NCBI GenBank assembly: GCA_905250125.1
Contig: CAJNOL010000137.1
Coordinates: 1 to 64,000, forward strand
Reading direction: 5' to 3'
Length of the DNA stretch: 64,000 bases
Origin: Rotaria sordida
Taxonomy: Eukaryota > Rotifera > Eurotatoria > Philodinida > Philodinidae
Position 1 is the stretch's first letter, and the number at the start of each line of letters is the position of its first letter. This document shows, piece after piece, positions 13,401 to 25,787 of the stretch. The notes beneath the pieces are model-generated. The model made no database searches. It was not told where the DNA came from and worked only from the letters and a program-made list of their open reading frames with translations. A program made the translations under genes and the position numbers.

Positions 13401-16066
13401 CAGATGATAAAATCTATCAATCAACATTATGTTTGTAGTTTTATTTTTTATTTTTTATTATATTTATATCTATATATCTATATATTAGTTCGAGAACATG
13501 ATCATGAAATAGCAGCAGCTGTTGGATATTGTTCACATTTAATTCTTATTATTTCACAACTTATTCAATTACCATTGAGATTTCCTATTGATTATTATGG
13601 AACATCAGTAATTAAAATATATGATTATAGTTTAGAAATGAATGAGTAAGAAATTTTATTTTTATTCATTCTATTCGATATAATATAGTGTATAGATTTG
13701 AATTTTATTTTTGAAAAATAATAGCAATATTTGGAATAGCAGGTATTGCATCACTCAATGTTCGATCCCTCAGGATAAAAAAAATAAATGTCGATAAGTA
13801 TTTTGTCTATTGTAGTCATAAATTCAACGTTTTCGCGTAAGAAATTTTTTTTCAAACAATCATTTAGAGCAGCAGCATGAGTACAAGTAGAAAATCCTTC
13901 TGATTCTTTAGAAACTTATAAGAATAAAATTTTATGAGAATAAAAACATATATATGATAATAAACAATGAAAATTCGCTGATTCTTCCTTGATCTCATAG
14001 ATATGTCATAGAAATGGTAGTACGAATAGGAATCCATCGTAGATAGGACTCGACTTGACATGATTCTATCGTTTTAATAGTTGAAACTTGTTTATATTGC
14101 TATTTATATTATTTTTGCAGTCTATACCATGATAATAAGTCAAAGATAGGATCGATTCGTGTTTTCCGGGGAACTAAATCGATCCTATCTCTGCCATCAA
14201 TAGATAGAAGTGATGTAATTATGCTTTGGTACAGATATATATTTTATATCTATCGGCGGTACCTCGCTTCTAAAATTTTAATAACCTGAATTTTCTAGAG
14301 TTTATATTTGTTCTGCAATATATCTTTGTGTTCGCTCTGAACTGAAATCTTGTAACAGTTTTCTTTAAGATTGCCATTCGTCTCCAAAAATATAGATTTA
14401 AAAAAAGAGGCAAATATATATGGGCTTGACTCCTAAAATGTCTGATTTAAAATTCATCAAAATGATGTCCAATTTTAAAAAATCTTTTCAAAATTAGCGA
14501 TGTAAGTTGTCGCCGTCGCAGCCACTAAATCATAGATAATTTTAAGAATTTTTCAGCAGCTGCCGCTGACACTCATACATATGCAATCGAACATTTTTCC
14601 GTTATTTTTGATCAGTGGAAATTCTCAAAAAGTTGAAAATTTTTGCCCAACACTGCCGTTCGATCCTTAGGCTTACACCTCTATTTAGAATTCATAATGA
14701 CTGTCTAGATCTCTCTAGTAAAAAAAGCTAATGCCGAAATTCATAGGAAAATTATAAGCGTAATTGAAGTCATTGTCGTTCATTTTGACTCATACGTGAA
14801 TCTGAAACGCCACTCGATAAGACTCTCGGTAAATTTTTAACTAGTATATTATATAATCATATTTGATACTGATATCAGAAAATTCTTCAGGTAAATATAC
14901 GAACAACAAAAAAAAACGTTCACACGTTTTACTCAAAACTGATTTCTGCATGAATTGTGAAATTTCGAACAAATTTTATTTTCGTATAGTTCGTTTGGGT
15001 GAAGTGTGATGTTTTTTTTTTATTCGATAGATAGATGCATCCTCTTTCAGATAAGGGAGAAAAGGACTTTATATTTAACCCTCAGTATGGAAACAACTAG
15101 AAGGTTTCTAGAAAATCTTTTGTAGAATTTTCGGAGTTTTAGGAGCTTTGAAAATGAAATAAAATTAAAATTCCTTTCCTTCCATCGGACGCAATAAGAA
15201 GTTTTCTTTCAATAATAATAACCCGACTAGTATAAGTTGAAGTCTATGGAAAAAATATTTGCATGTATGAAAGTCCTATTTTGCACCTTGAAAAAAAGTA
15301 CCATTTATTTACATTAAGATTGTCATTAAAAATTTTTCTTTCATAGATATCCTCTGTATCCGACAAGTAATCTAAGTGCTTTTCGATATGGTTTCTATTT
15401 ATTAAATCGAAATATTGGTCAAGTAAGTTTATTGTTCAAAAACAAAAAAAAAAAATATTCTATAAACAATAAATAATTCTATTCTTTAAGATGATGTATC
15501 ACTGTCGAATAGCTGATCGTAATACAGATATTCGTAATACATTAGAAAATATAAAAGAATTAATTGAACAATATTTTATTAATTCAACTAATAATAATAA
15601 GCAGTAAGTGATTATATCTTAAACTAAATCATATTTGATAGCATTTATTATCAATTCATACAGTTATCAAAATGATTTAAGTTTATGTGTAAGTTTTATT
15701 TAAATCATCTAACACAATTAATATTTCGCACTCGTATTTTTCTCTGTAACACAATAATTTTTGTTTTTTTTTTTTGGTGAAGGAACCGAAAAAAATAAAA
15801 ATTTATTATTCACTTTTTTTAGAATTCAATTTTATCCTTCACTTCAAACGATGCAATCAATTACTAATAATGATGAAGATTTTATTTGTAATAAAGAAAA
15901 TTCGAATGTTTCATCATTATCTGCGTCACCTTTTTCGTCAACATTATCTCTTATTGAAAATAATGATGATGATGATGATGGTGATCAAAATGAAGATATG
16001 GAATTATTTCCACAATTAAAAACAAATCAACCTCGATTAGCCATGCAGATTTCACATCAATATTAA
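10448..16066 (+). CDS. UVRAG: UV radiation resistance-associated protein (UVRAG/Vps38 family)
   Basis: Fourteen exons: 10448-10501, 10552-10654, 10714-10748, 10802-10853, 12348-12445, 12520-12692, 12745-12850, 12927-13053, 13120-13204, 13264-13430, 13489-13645, 15347-15422, 15491-15603, 15823-16066. All phases join to 529 aa (human 699; the shortfall is mostly in the poorly conserved tail). The N-terminal C2-like region (RLRRITALGFHNL, then SPEWSYLNF and LDDSLIPDE) is followed by a Gln/Lys-rich coiled coil. The conserved C-terminal domain has YIYPI, REHDHEIAAAVGYCSHLI, LPLRFPIDYYG and YPLYP...FRYGFYLLNRNI. UVRAG is a Beclin-1-binding subunit of the class III PI3-kinase (Vps34) complex II in endosome and autophagosome maturation. 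The acidic Asn/Asp tail is not conserved. Two introns are very large (10854-12347 and 13646-15346). Confidence 0.9.
11043..11640. mobile_element. Foldback (long inverted-repeat) element in UVRAG intron 4
   Basis: Two arms of about 200 bp, read toward each other, are reverse complements with scattered mismatches. Left-arm words GTCGAGTTATGACCATTTTA, GCTTTAGGTATTTACTG and ACGGTACTTCAATCTG are matched on the right by TCAATAAATGGTCATAACTC, CAGTAAATACCTAAAGC and CAGATTGAAATACCGT. The symmetry continues through the centre, so the whole unit could fold into one hairpin. No coding capacity. Confidence 0.75.
14144..14190. other. Perfect 14-bp stem hairpin in UVRAG intron 11
   Basis: AGATAGGATCGATT at 14144-14157 is exactly complementary to AATCGATCCTATCT at 14177-14190, around a 19-nt GC-richer loop (14158-14176). 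It lies in the large intron 13646-15346, which holds no other recognisable feature except a GC-rich CAGC/GCCGC patch near 14,505-14,575. Confidence 0.7.
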
Positions 16067-16268
16067 CATTAATTTTTTTTTCGTTGTTTTTTTTTAAATG
16101 TGATATTTAATTCGTATATGAACGAACAATGTTATGATGGTTTTTTTTTGCTTTTACTTTTATTTACTTATTTATTTTTTTCGTGTTATTTAGTATTTTA
16201 ATTATAATTTTAATGAACAGATAAATGTAATTCTATTTATTTAAGATTTTTCAAAAAAAAAGAACAAG

Positions 16269-16657
16269 ATGAGTTTGGATACACAAAAAATTGACAGTAG
16301 TCAACGACAACAAATAATGGCTTCAGTACAACAACAATTAGCTCTTCAAAATGCTCAAGAACTTCTTCAAGTAAAATTTTGATAAGAAAAGAAAAAAATG
16401 ATTTTAATTTGAATTGTCTTTTTTTTTTAATTAAGAAATTATCTGATAAATGTTTCAAAGCTTGTGTTCAAAAACCTAGTAGTTCTTTATCAAGTTCGGA
16501 ACAGGTTTGAATTGATTAGTTGTTTTTTTTTTGTTGTGTCATCATCATTTTGTTTTAGAAATGTATAACACAATGTTCAGATCGTTATATGGATGCATGG
16601 AATATTGTTTCAAGAACTTATGCTAATAGAATTAAACGTGAACAGCAGAAATATTGA
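16269..16657 (+). CDS. TIMM13: Mitochondrial import inner membrane translocase subunit Tim13
   Basis: Three exons (16269-16370, 16436-16504, 16559-16657) give 89 aa; small Tim proteins are 80-100 aa. The twin CX3C signature is intact: C40-x3-C44 (DKCFKACV) and C59-x3-C63 (QKCITQC). The flanking blocks NAQELLQ and [16 protein letters not shown] identify Tim13 rather than Tim8, Tim9 or Tim10. With Tim8 it forms a hexameric chaperone in the intermembrane space that carries hydrophobic precursors toward TIM22/TIM23; import depends on oxidation of the Cys pairs by Mia40 (family knowledge). The start lies 203 bp after the UVRAG stop. Confidence 0.96.
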
Positions 16658-17749
16658 ATTTCTTTTTTTGTTTTTGAAGTTCTATTGTTATTAGAAGATT
16701 TTCATTATTATCCTGGCTTTATTTGTTATATTTGTATCTGCATTGTTTGTTTTTTTTCAATAGAAGATAACTAGATCTTTGCCTTTATTAGGTTTTATTT
16801 AGTTTTTTTCATATGTTCTAGATAATTGTTGCAACTTCTTACCAAACTCTTCATTATTGATATCAGCGATGGAACATGTAGAAATAGAATGTTTTATTCA
16901 TCTAATTCAATCATTTATTGCAAATATGTTAATATATTAAAATATAAGCGAACAAATGTAAAGTTTAGATTGATGTTGAGTATCTGAACGTGCAATAAAT
17001 CCGAAATAAATTAAGAGTTTAGCACCGAATCCTTCGTATTTGTTTAGATTGGCTATTTAGATCTCAATTTGAATAAATCTAAATAAATAATTTAAGAATA
17101 GACTCTTTTGAATGGAGCTTTCTTCCAAAGTTGTGGCATTTATCATGGGGTAGTATAAATTGATTTAGAAAAAAACATAAACTGGTGGTAGATAATCTCA
17201 AAGAGAGTCAAATGAGAATCTTTTCGCTGATAGACACATCTCTTGTTAAAGCATAGTTATATTCGATGGTCACTTGAAAGCCCGAACTAAAACAATGAAT
17301 AGATGTCCAAATTTGATTAGCAGAAATTTAGACTCTGAAATCTGTTGTTCCTCTCTTGAAAGCATTTTTCCTTGTGTTCAGAAGATAATATAAACTATGA
17401 CGCGAAAGTCTTCGCACAAAATATTCATTTATTTTTCAATCACTTAAAGACAATTTCTTAGAGTCAGACGCAATTCGGATCACTCTCTCCGAATATGTGT
17501 TTAAAATTTTTTTCTGCAGTAAGATAAGACAACTGTCATCAAATTATTTCAAAATAATCATTGTGCAGAATACTATTTTGCTCAATTTTATATTTTGATT
17601 GAAACCACTCAAATTCGAGGTGCTATTTGAATATACAAAAGATGCGCACGGATCATTTCCGCACGAGATGTGAATGAACGCAAGCCGCACACTCATACTT
17701 CCGCATCCACACCCGCACCATAATCTGAACCTGATTGATTAATCTTTTG

Positions 17750-17862
17750 TGGAAAGAACCTATCGGGTCCAAAAATTTCTCGACCCGAGCCTGGCCCACT
17801 CAAAATTTTTGGATCCGGATCCGATCGGGTGGGATCCGCTGGGCTCTACCCCCCCCCCCCTA
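17750..17862. repeat. GGGTCC/GGATCC-type dispersed repeat with poly-C tract
   Basis: Overlapping palindromic words (GGGTCCAAAAATTT, AAAATTTTTGGATCC, GGATCCGATCGGGTGGGATCC) are followed by a run of about ten C. The same words occur in ARGLU1 intron 2 around 2275-2300, so this is a family of at least two copies in the window. Confidence 0.65.
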
Positions 17863-17960
17863 CACACACTAATTCTAACTGTAAGCAGTTGTTCGTTTAA
17901 AGGCTGAAAAATGAGCGAATATATTTTGTGTCAAGTTTTTAGCGCTATAGATTATTTAAT

Positions 17961-17972
17961 ATTCAATTTCAG
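17961..17972 (+). promoter_or_regulatory. Splice acceptor 13 nt upstream of TRIP4 start
   Basis: ATTCAATTTCAG directly precedes the short leader before the ATG at 17986. No matching coding exon is visible upstream, so this AG serves either a 5'-UTR intron or spliced-leader trans-splicing, which is known in rotifers. Confidence 0.5.
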
Positions 17973-17985
17973 ATTTTTCAAAATC

Positions 17986-20900
17986 ATGCCTACAGCACAA
18001 AAGAAAAAATCCAAATATATTAATGTGTTTAGTAATGCAGGCAAAGAACGTATGACCGTTCGATTGCCAGGTATTAATATATATTATTATTATTATAACT
18101 TAAATCTATCATTAAGTTTATCTTCAGGTCGTAGTACATGTGAATGTCAAGCATCAAAACATAAACTTATTAGTAATTGTCTTAAATGTGGACGAATTGT
18201 ATGTGAACAAGAAGGATCTGGTCCATGTTTTTTCTGTGGTAATTTAGTAAGTAGAGATAGGAAAAAATAACCTTCTTAAAACATTAAACATCTCTTCTAC
18301 GTATTTAGGTTTGTACCCGTGATGAAAGACAATTGATTATATCAGGTACACGAGAAGGCAAACAACTTGAACAACAATTATTATCAAAACAATGTCGTGA
18401 ACATGAATCACAGAATATATCAAATAGAACTGATGAATCATCACAATTTTCATTAAATGATATTGCAGAAGCTGTAGCATTTAAAAATAAACTTATTGAA
18501 TTTGATCGAACAAGGTTCTTTTTTAAAATAATGTTTTAAAAAAATTTTGTTTTTGATCAAAAAATTTTTATTTTAGTGCACAAAGAACACAAGTTATTGA
18601 TGATGCTGCTGATTATTTTGATAGTGATAATAAATGGCTTAGTAAACAACAACGAATTAAACTTGAAAAACTTCAAGCACAAATGAACGAAAAAAAAAAC
18701 CCAAAAAATCAAAAGATTAGTATTGATTTTGCTGGAAGACGAGTTTATAATGAAACTGAACAACCCGGTGATCGATTGTAAGTTTTATCTTAATGTTAAA
18801 AACATATGATTAGTTCTTATTTCAATTCTACATCTTCTTAAATACGACTTAATCTATGAAGATTAATTTATTAGATAATATGTAGACATGCACTGAATTC
18901 GAACCTTAGGATGTTTCCATGATTTTCCATATACCTCAAGAAATGCTTAGGCAATCACCCAACACTTTCTCAACCAGTTGGATAGTTCCCAAACCAAAGC
19001 TCGAGTTCAATGCATGCCTAATAATATTCATAATGCAAACGAGACTGACACCGAAAAAGTATATTTAATATAAAGCAGAAATTAGACAAATTGTTATTAA
19101 CCAGAAAGACTATGGTAACGAACTAAAGTGTTTTTGGAGAATTTGGAAAGAGATTTTTAAAATTTTAAAAGTCCAGAAAAGTCGGACATATTTTGATGTA
19201 GGTATACTAAGTTCCAATTTTATGAGAAATTAATTAATTAAGGAGAGTCTTCTATTGGGTTTAGTCAGTACTGGCATACAACATATCATAGAGCGTTCGC
19301 ATTTTTGATAACTCATGCGAACTTCATTCGAGTAAACATTTTGTTAGAATTTATTACATAATCGATAGTCCTCTTCAATGAATAAAACTTTACAATTTAT
19401 ATTGAATTTTTCTTTTCGTGATAAAACATAGAATTCGATTAAGAACAAATAAATAATATTAATAATAAATAAATTTAGTTATAATGAAGCACGAGCTGTT
19501 CATGATAATGATCAATATGAATTAGAAAGTGATCGTATTCAACAAGAATCAATACCTAATTGGGATGATGATGATAATGATCTATTAAATCCTAATTTAC
19601 CTGAAACTATGTTAGCTCCTCAAGTTCGTTGTTATATTTATAAATCAAAATAAAATATTTTATTAAAATAAAATTTTAGTGGGTGGAACAGAAAACTAAT
19701 ACGCAATCAACATTAACAACCAATTTATCACAAATGACTATTGAAGATAATGATCGTGAACGTTTACGTATTCAAGATAAAGAATTAATGCAAATGACCG
19801 ATGATGGAATGTGTCTTACGATGCATCAACCATGGGCTTCATTATTGGTTCGCGGAATTAAAATGTAAATTTATTTCATTAACTTTTTACCTTCGATAGC
19901 GATTCATGAAGAATTGCTAATAAAATAATCTTATAAAAAGAATATTGATAAATCTAATATCATATAACAAGTTTCAAATATTTCTATTTCGTAAAGATAG
20001 AGAATATTTTATTTAAAAAATTATTGATTTTTCAAAACTCGATAGGTAGTTCGAAGTGAAAGCAGTGGAATGAAATGTTCTTTTCTTTTGCCAATCAATA
20101 GCTGATGAAGTTAACTCCAAAACATGTTTTTGAAACTTTAGAATACTACATAATACTTAATGTATGTGTGCCAAAATTAAAGAGACATGAGTGTAAGCTC
20201 AATAGCTCGACAACGGCAACAGCTAGTGTGTTGAAGTTTTCAATAATAATCGAAATAGGAAGACTCTGAACGATTTTTTCTCTGATACGATGTATAAGAA
20301 AATTGTTTTAAAACCTATCATTTTCGCAAAAACATGCATGACAATACTGTTTCATTCCGATGTAATTCTTATATTGACATGTGCTTCAGACCTATAGTTC
20401 AAGAAAAGAATCAAATGATTATTTTCTCATATCTTAATGTTGAATAAATAAAATTAGTCAAATTATATAGAATTCTGCTGATTTTTAGTAAAATTTTCTT
20501 GCAATAAAACATCGTTTTCATTCAATTTTTTGAGAAATACGTTCGTAGTTCTCGTCATTCGACTGCTGAAAGTATCAGATCGCTAGTTATTGTCATTGTC
20601 CAGTTATTGAGATTACTTTCACTTAGAATTCTCGCGCGGACATATCGATTTACAAATGATCACTTCATTGACCAGTAGTGGATTAACGATTAAAATAAAG
20701 TTTTTATTTTGTATGTATTTTAGGCATGAAGGTCGATCTTGGTATACTTCACATCGTGGACGTTTATGGATACATGCAGCAGCAAAAGAACCTGATCAAG
20801 AAACTATTTTACATATGGAAGAATTTTACAAAGCACGAAATAATGATAATGAAATTGATTTTCCAACGGAATATCCAACATCAGTTTTACTTGGATGTGT

Positions 20901-21170
20901 TGATATTATTGATTGTTTAGATCGTAATACATATCTTGAACAATATCCTGATGGTGAATCTGATAGTGAATTTGTTTTCATATGTGAAAATCCACAAGAA
21001 CTTTTTTTTAAATTACCAATGCCAGGACAACATAAAATTTGTAAGTAAAAAAAAATTATTAAGTTTTTTTTTTTTTTGTTTTGGAATTGAAATTCATTTT
21101 TTTCTTAGATAAAATGGAAAAACATGCACATCAAGCAGCCAAGAAAATTCTTTTACGAAGAATACAATAA
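17986..21170 (+). CDS. TRIP4: Activating signal cointegrator 1 (TRIP4/ASC-1), N-terminally short
   Basis: Eight exons (17986-18070, 18128-18246, 18309-18514, 18577-18777, 19479-19623, 19680-19864, 20724-21040, 21109-21170) join to 439 aa. The Cys-rich zinc-binding region spans residues 33-70 (CEC, CLKCGRIVCEQEGSGPC, CFFCG). A conserved middle region has LIEFDRTSAQRTQVIDDAAD and a final ASCH domain (about 295-430) has MCLTMHQPWASLLVRGIK and GRSWYTSHRGRLWI. TRIP4 is the scaffold of the ASC-1 complex (with ASCC1-3), active in transcription coactivation and disassembly of collided ribosomes. Human TRIP4 is 581 aa; roughly 140 N-terminal residues have no counterpart here. The start is the first ATG after a clear acceptor AG at 17971-17972, so either the N-terminus is genuinely short or a distant exon was missed. 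AATAAA overlaps the stop codon. Confidence 0.92.
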
Positions 21171-21805
21171 AATATTTTAAATTGTTTCTTGTTTTTTGTT
21201 TTTATTCTTTATTAAAATAAAAAGAAATAACATATTTTATTAACAATTAATTCAATTGATTTAAATATTATTTCAAAAGAATCAATTTAGAAGATATAAT
21301 GAAATAGCTTGTTATAAATCAATCAAAATATAGAAAATTTTTTATTGATATTTTTTCTCTCAGAGTTTCTATGATCTCTCTTGATTACGTGACAGATCGA
21401 CTTTCGACTTTGCATGAACAAAGTTCTTAATGAGATTAGTTGATTGTGCAAGTTTTAATAACTTTTACAGTATCTCCTATTGAATATTTGAAATTTTCTG
21501 ATGTGTAAAAAACAAATTTTGTTCATATATGTATATCTTCAGAAAAAAAAATATCAAAAAAGTTACAACTTGCCTAATGAACTAATTGTCACGTGCATAT
21601 ACGATCGTTTCAGGGTGTGAAGTTTGTAATAGAATCAAGATCAATTCATTTTGCTTTCGTTATATTAGGAACTATCTATTTAAATGAATATATTAATTTA
21701 CAAATGATCTTCATCATAATAAAAGAACGATGGTTGATTCTAAAAGTTTCTTATTTTTACAAGAGAGTTTTGTTTGTAAATATTTTTCTTTTTTTTGTTT
21801 AAATA
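21171..21805. other. Convergent intergenic spacer
   Basis: The spacer separates the convergent 3' ends of TRIP4 (+) and the deacetylase-like gene (-). A second AATAAA-type signal for TRIP4 lies near 21,214. I see no coding potential; the 69-codon open frame at 21593-21802 is low-complexity. Confidence 0.5.
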
Positions 21806-23297
21806 CTAAGAAATAAAAAATCGATCATAGAGAAAAGTTAAAATAATAAAACTACAACAACTAATTGTTGAATAAAAAACAATATTTGAACGAAATAATG
21901 GTTCTGAAATAGTATTAAATAAGATTAATAATGATCGATTATTTGTTATCATATTAGATTTTGAACTTTCAATTTGTTTTTCATTAAAACATTCTTGATC
22001 ATTATCAATATTAATTTGTTTATTACAAATTGATTTTATTTCTATATTTGATAAATAATTTTCTTTCATTTGTTCAAGTCCAACTGGTTGTTTCATCCAA
22101 TTAATAATATCAATAATACGTACAAAATAAACATCATTAAAATGATATCGTAATATATGTTCAATAAATAATTTTAATCCTTCTATTCTCCATAATGAAT
22201 ATGGTTCATTTAACCAATAATTATCAAATGCCATTATAAATGGTGCATGATTTGAATGTAAATGACGATTAAAATTATATTTAAGATATTGAAAAAATTT
22301 ATCCTTTGTACGTGATATACGACAATGACTACTACCAATTGTTGTACAATTGTTTCCTTTTAAATCTTGATACATATGAATTGGTATTGTCCAAAGTCCA
22401 GGAAATGATTGTTTATAACAACCTTGTGAACAATCATAATTAGCTGCAAAATCCATTGTATGTGGCCATGTTAATGGTGATGGTTGTTGTTGTTGATAAT
22501 ATGGTACATCCCATTCTTGTGTTATTAATGTTGAATCATATAAGAATTTATGTTCACGTAAAATATGCCAATGAAGTTGGTTATTATTAATTTCATAATT
22601 AGGTGAACGATAGCCAACAATTGATGATGAATGAATACCAATTAATTTGGCAATTGTACGACGATAATCAATTGTTTCATTATAAAAACGATATGAACGC
22701 CATGGTACATATGGACTTTTATCATTTTTTTCTTTAATACGACAATCAACAGTTGGACATCTAAATTCAAATATTTATTATTTAGATTAAAAAAAAACAT
22801 ATAGATTTGTAAAAAAATAATTACTCGCTTGAATTTGATGTTATACTTAATTCAATATTTCCATATTGTAAAATTTTTCGAAGTAAACAATAATTTGTTT
22901 CAATATGACTTTTAAGAAAAATAGTACCACTAATAGGACAACCTAAAGAATTTTAAAATAAAAAAAAAAACATATTTTAATTTGTTAAATGAAATCAATA
23001 CAAACCATCTGGATTATAATATTTATTTGAAAAAAATATTTCTTTCAATAAATTATAAGTTTTTTCATCCGTTGGTCCATTAATTGTTATTGCAATAAAT
23101 TGTGGAGTATTACGTATTGTTAATCCATTTGGAATTGTTTGATTTGAACAATAACAATAAGGTAATCGACAACGATTACTATCACATGATTCAATATCAA
23201 TATAAGATTTTTCATTAGACAAACAAGAATCAAGAAATAATATTAAAATAACAAACATTTTTATCCAAAATAAAGACAATTCTTCTTTTCGTATCAT
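21806..23297 (-). CDS. Chitin-deacetylase-like protein (CE4/NodB fold), probably catalytically inactive
   Basis: Three exons on the minus strand (23297-23006, 22942-22825, 22760-21806) give 454 aa. A hydrophobic signal (MFVILILFLDSC from residue 14) is followed by CRLPYCYC and TPQFIAITI, PDGCPISGTIF, RSYPG-like SFPGLWTIPI and DVYFVRIIDIINWMKQP, all lining up with animal chitin deacetylases. The catalytic motifs do not: the TFDD/TFDG motif is TINGPTD (71-77), the HSxTH metal motif is LSITSNS (129-135), and the FH of motif 5 is AFDNYW (314-319). RSPNY and LYDST of motifs 3 and 4 are roughly kept. A C-terminal hydrophobic stretch (about 427-450) suggests membrane or GPI anchoring. The fold is known to deacetylate N-acetylglucosamine polymers; here a binding role is more likely. 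Met14 is an equally good start. Confidence 0.82.
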
Positions 23298-25760
23298 TCG
23301 TCACATTAAAACTGTCTATACTTTATTCAATTAGAACGATAGATATACTTCTAGAGAAAAAGAATCAGACTGGTTCATTTCATCATCAAATAAAATTTTA
23401 GTTATATTCATTTGATAAATTAGTAGAAATTCTGTCTCTTCTCTCTGATACAAAATTAAAAGAAACACTAGACATTAAGAGATGATAGAGTAAGATAGGA
23501 GATACTTGTTTATATCTATACCATTAACATCATATTTAGAATATTATGGAATTGCAAATAGGCGTCAATTTTCATTTATATGTAATTAATGGAAAGTTAG
23601 ATTATTGTACATAATATTTTGTTTTTTTTTGCAAGAAATAAAATAAAAATTCTTTTTATTTAATTTAATCACTTGTCAAATGCATATTACACAGTATTAT
23701 TGATCAAACTTAATCTATATTTCTCTTTTTGCTATCTGAAAGATGAAAAGTTCAATTGATAGTTTTATTCTGGAGTTTAAATCATTAATATATCGTACTA
23801 CTACTTGATTGAGATTCATTTTGATATGTTCTTACAAATGAAATATATACCAATACTATATCCAGTGAAAGTTAGAACGATGAAAAGAGTCAGTATACAT
23901 TCATTCTATCGATTATCAAAGTTTTCTCTGTGACAAGAACCAAGCATTTTCATAGAATATACATGCATGGTGTTTCATAAGGTTTAAGAGCACGATAAAA
24001 ATAATTCATAGTCGAATGTTTTTATATAACCTTTGAGTGCCCATGTCAGTCTTTCAAATGATATATTACTGGATAATATATTCTCGTATGATAAGAAAAA
24101 TAAAAACATAAGAATGTGAAGATAGATATTTTGCAATCGAAATAACATGATTTTTTTAAATAAAATTCTGAATAATTCTATATATAAAAAAATATTTGTA
24201 ATGGTTGATAAAATTTTTAAGAAACTTGGCAAATTAATAAAAGAAGTCAGTTAAGAATGTTTATATACTCTATCTATCTCAATCATCTTGTTTGTTATCA
24301 AACAATAGACTAATACATGAACACTCTTTATGCATATTTGAAACCAACAAGCAAGTTGAAAATATGACACATTGAAGTAAATATAGGAAAAAAATAAAAT
24401 GTTATATATTATTGTATAACAGTGGAAAAATACTTCATTTTATTGAGTTACAATCAGAATTGATAGATTTTCAAGAGTATTTGTGAACTTTATCTTGATG
24501 AATAAAAACTCATAACTCTTCTTTTACAGAAATATGGAAAAAAAGTATTGAATTAAGCTTTATAATTAATAATGTAATAGATAAACATTTTAAATGTCAT
24601 AATGCCTTTCGGCATATTATGTACTTATCAATATGTATACTAAAAAGAAATCATCAAGGCATGTTGAACTAATCATGTAAGCAAACAATATGAAGATATG
24701 TACTATTTTAATATATTGTTGGACTAAATATTATAACAGTTCTAATTCTTCAATAGAAAAGAACAAGAGAACATGTAGAGAATTTATTTTTAATCGTTTT
24801 ATAAACATTTCCATTGTTGTATGTACACATTCATTTAAATAATAGAAACATTCATTCATGAATGATGCACTCAGAATACAATTTCTTCTTATAGAATTCG
24901 AATGATTCCGAAAGTTTTTCATGCAATCTAATGATTGATTTCTACTTTTTGATTGTGTTGATGTTCTTTAAATACTAACGAATTTGAGAAGCATTAAATC
25001 CTACATGTAAAAATCGCTTTTCTTTGCTACACATATTTTTTTAATGTATCATAGAACGAGACTTCTTGTATCTTTAAATGAATATTTCAAGTTACGTCTT
25101 TGATCAATAGATTTCACTGTCAGAAATAAACGTTGTAATTCAAACAATAAATGAATTATCAAATAAATAAGATGATGAAACGTATTTTCGTATTTATTTA
25201 TCGTTAAAGACTTGTGGATATATCAAGAAAAACATAAATATAAAAAACTGTATGATTTATTTTTACCGTAGTAGATACGGTTATTTGATAAAACAAATAA
25301 GCATGCTGAATAAATATTAAGATATAAATATAAGAAAATAATCATAAAATGAAAAAGAATGCGAAAGACTGATTAAAGACTAAAAGCTAAGGATATAATT
25401 ATATAGATATAAAATATGGAATGAAAATATATACAAAGAAGTACAACTATGAGGATACCAAAACTAACGATAGAACTTAATGTAAATGTTTGTCAAGGTT
25501 GCAGACTGAATAAGTTTTGAGATTTAAGAATATAGATAGAGTGTCAGGATAAACTAATAAGATTGATATTGAAGAATGCTACATTGATGTATAGATGGTA
25601 CAGATTAGATATGAAGAAACAAGTTTGTATTCAGTTTACTTGTCTTTATATGTCAACATGTGGCTCTATGGAAAAATAATTTATGATGCTTTTCAATAGA
25701 TATAATATTATTTCCAAAAAATCTCTTAGAGTCTGATATAAGGAAATGTTTTAGTCTTTT

Positions 25761-25787
25761 GTATATATATATATATATATATATATT
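25761..25787. repeat. (TA)n microsatellite
   Basis: About 13 TA repeats. The sister copies have only a short GTATGTATTATT or GTATATATCATT at this position, so the expansion is unique to unit 1. Confidence 0.85.

Larger units (their letters stand above)
16658..17985. other. Intergenic region before TRIP4 with a GC-rich repeat
   Basis: About 1.3 kb without recognisable coding sequence. I looked here for upstream TRIP4 exons and found none. From about 17,640 it becomes GC-richer (CCGCACACTC, CCGCATCCACACCCGCACC) and leads into the repeat annotated next. The last bases before TRIP4 form a good splice acceptor (ATTCAATTTCAG, ending 17972). Confidence 0.55.

Noticed and set aside
15664..15688. 25-nt exon in UVRAG
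   Set aside because: Including it puts the last exon out of frame; direct joining of 15,603 to 15,823 keeps the frame. Kept only as a possible alternative exon in the findings.
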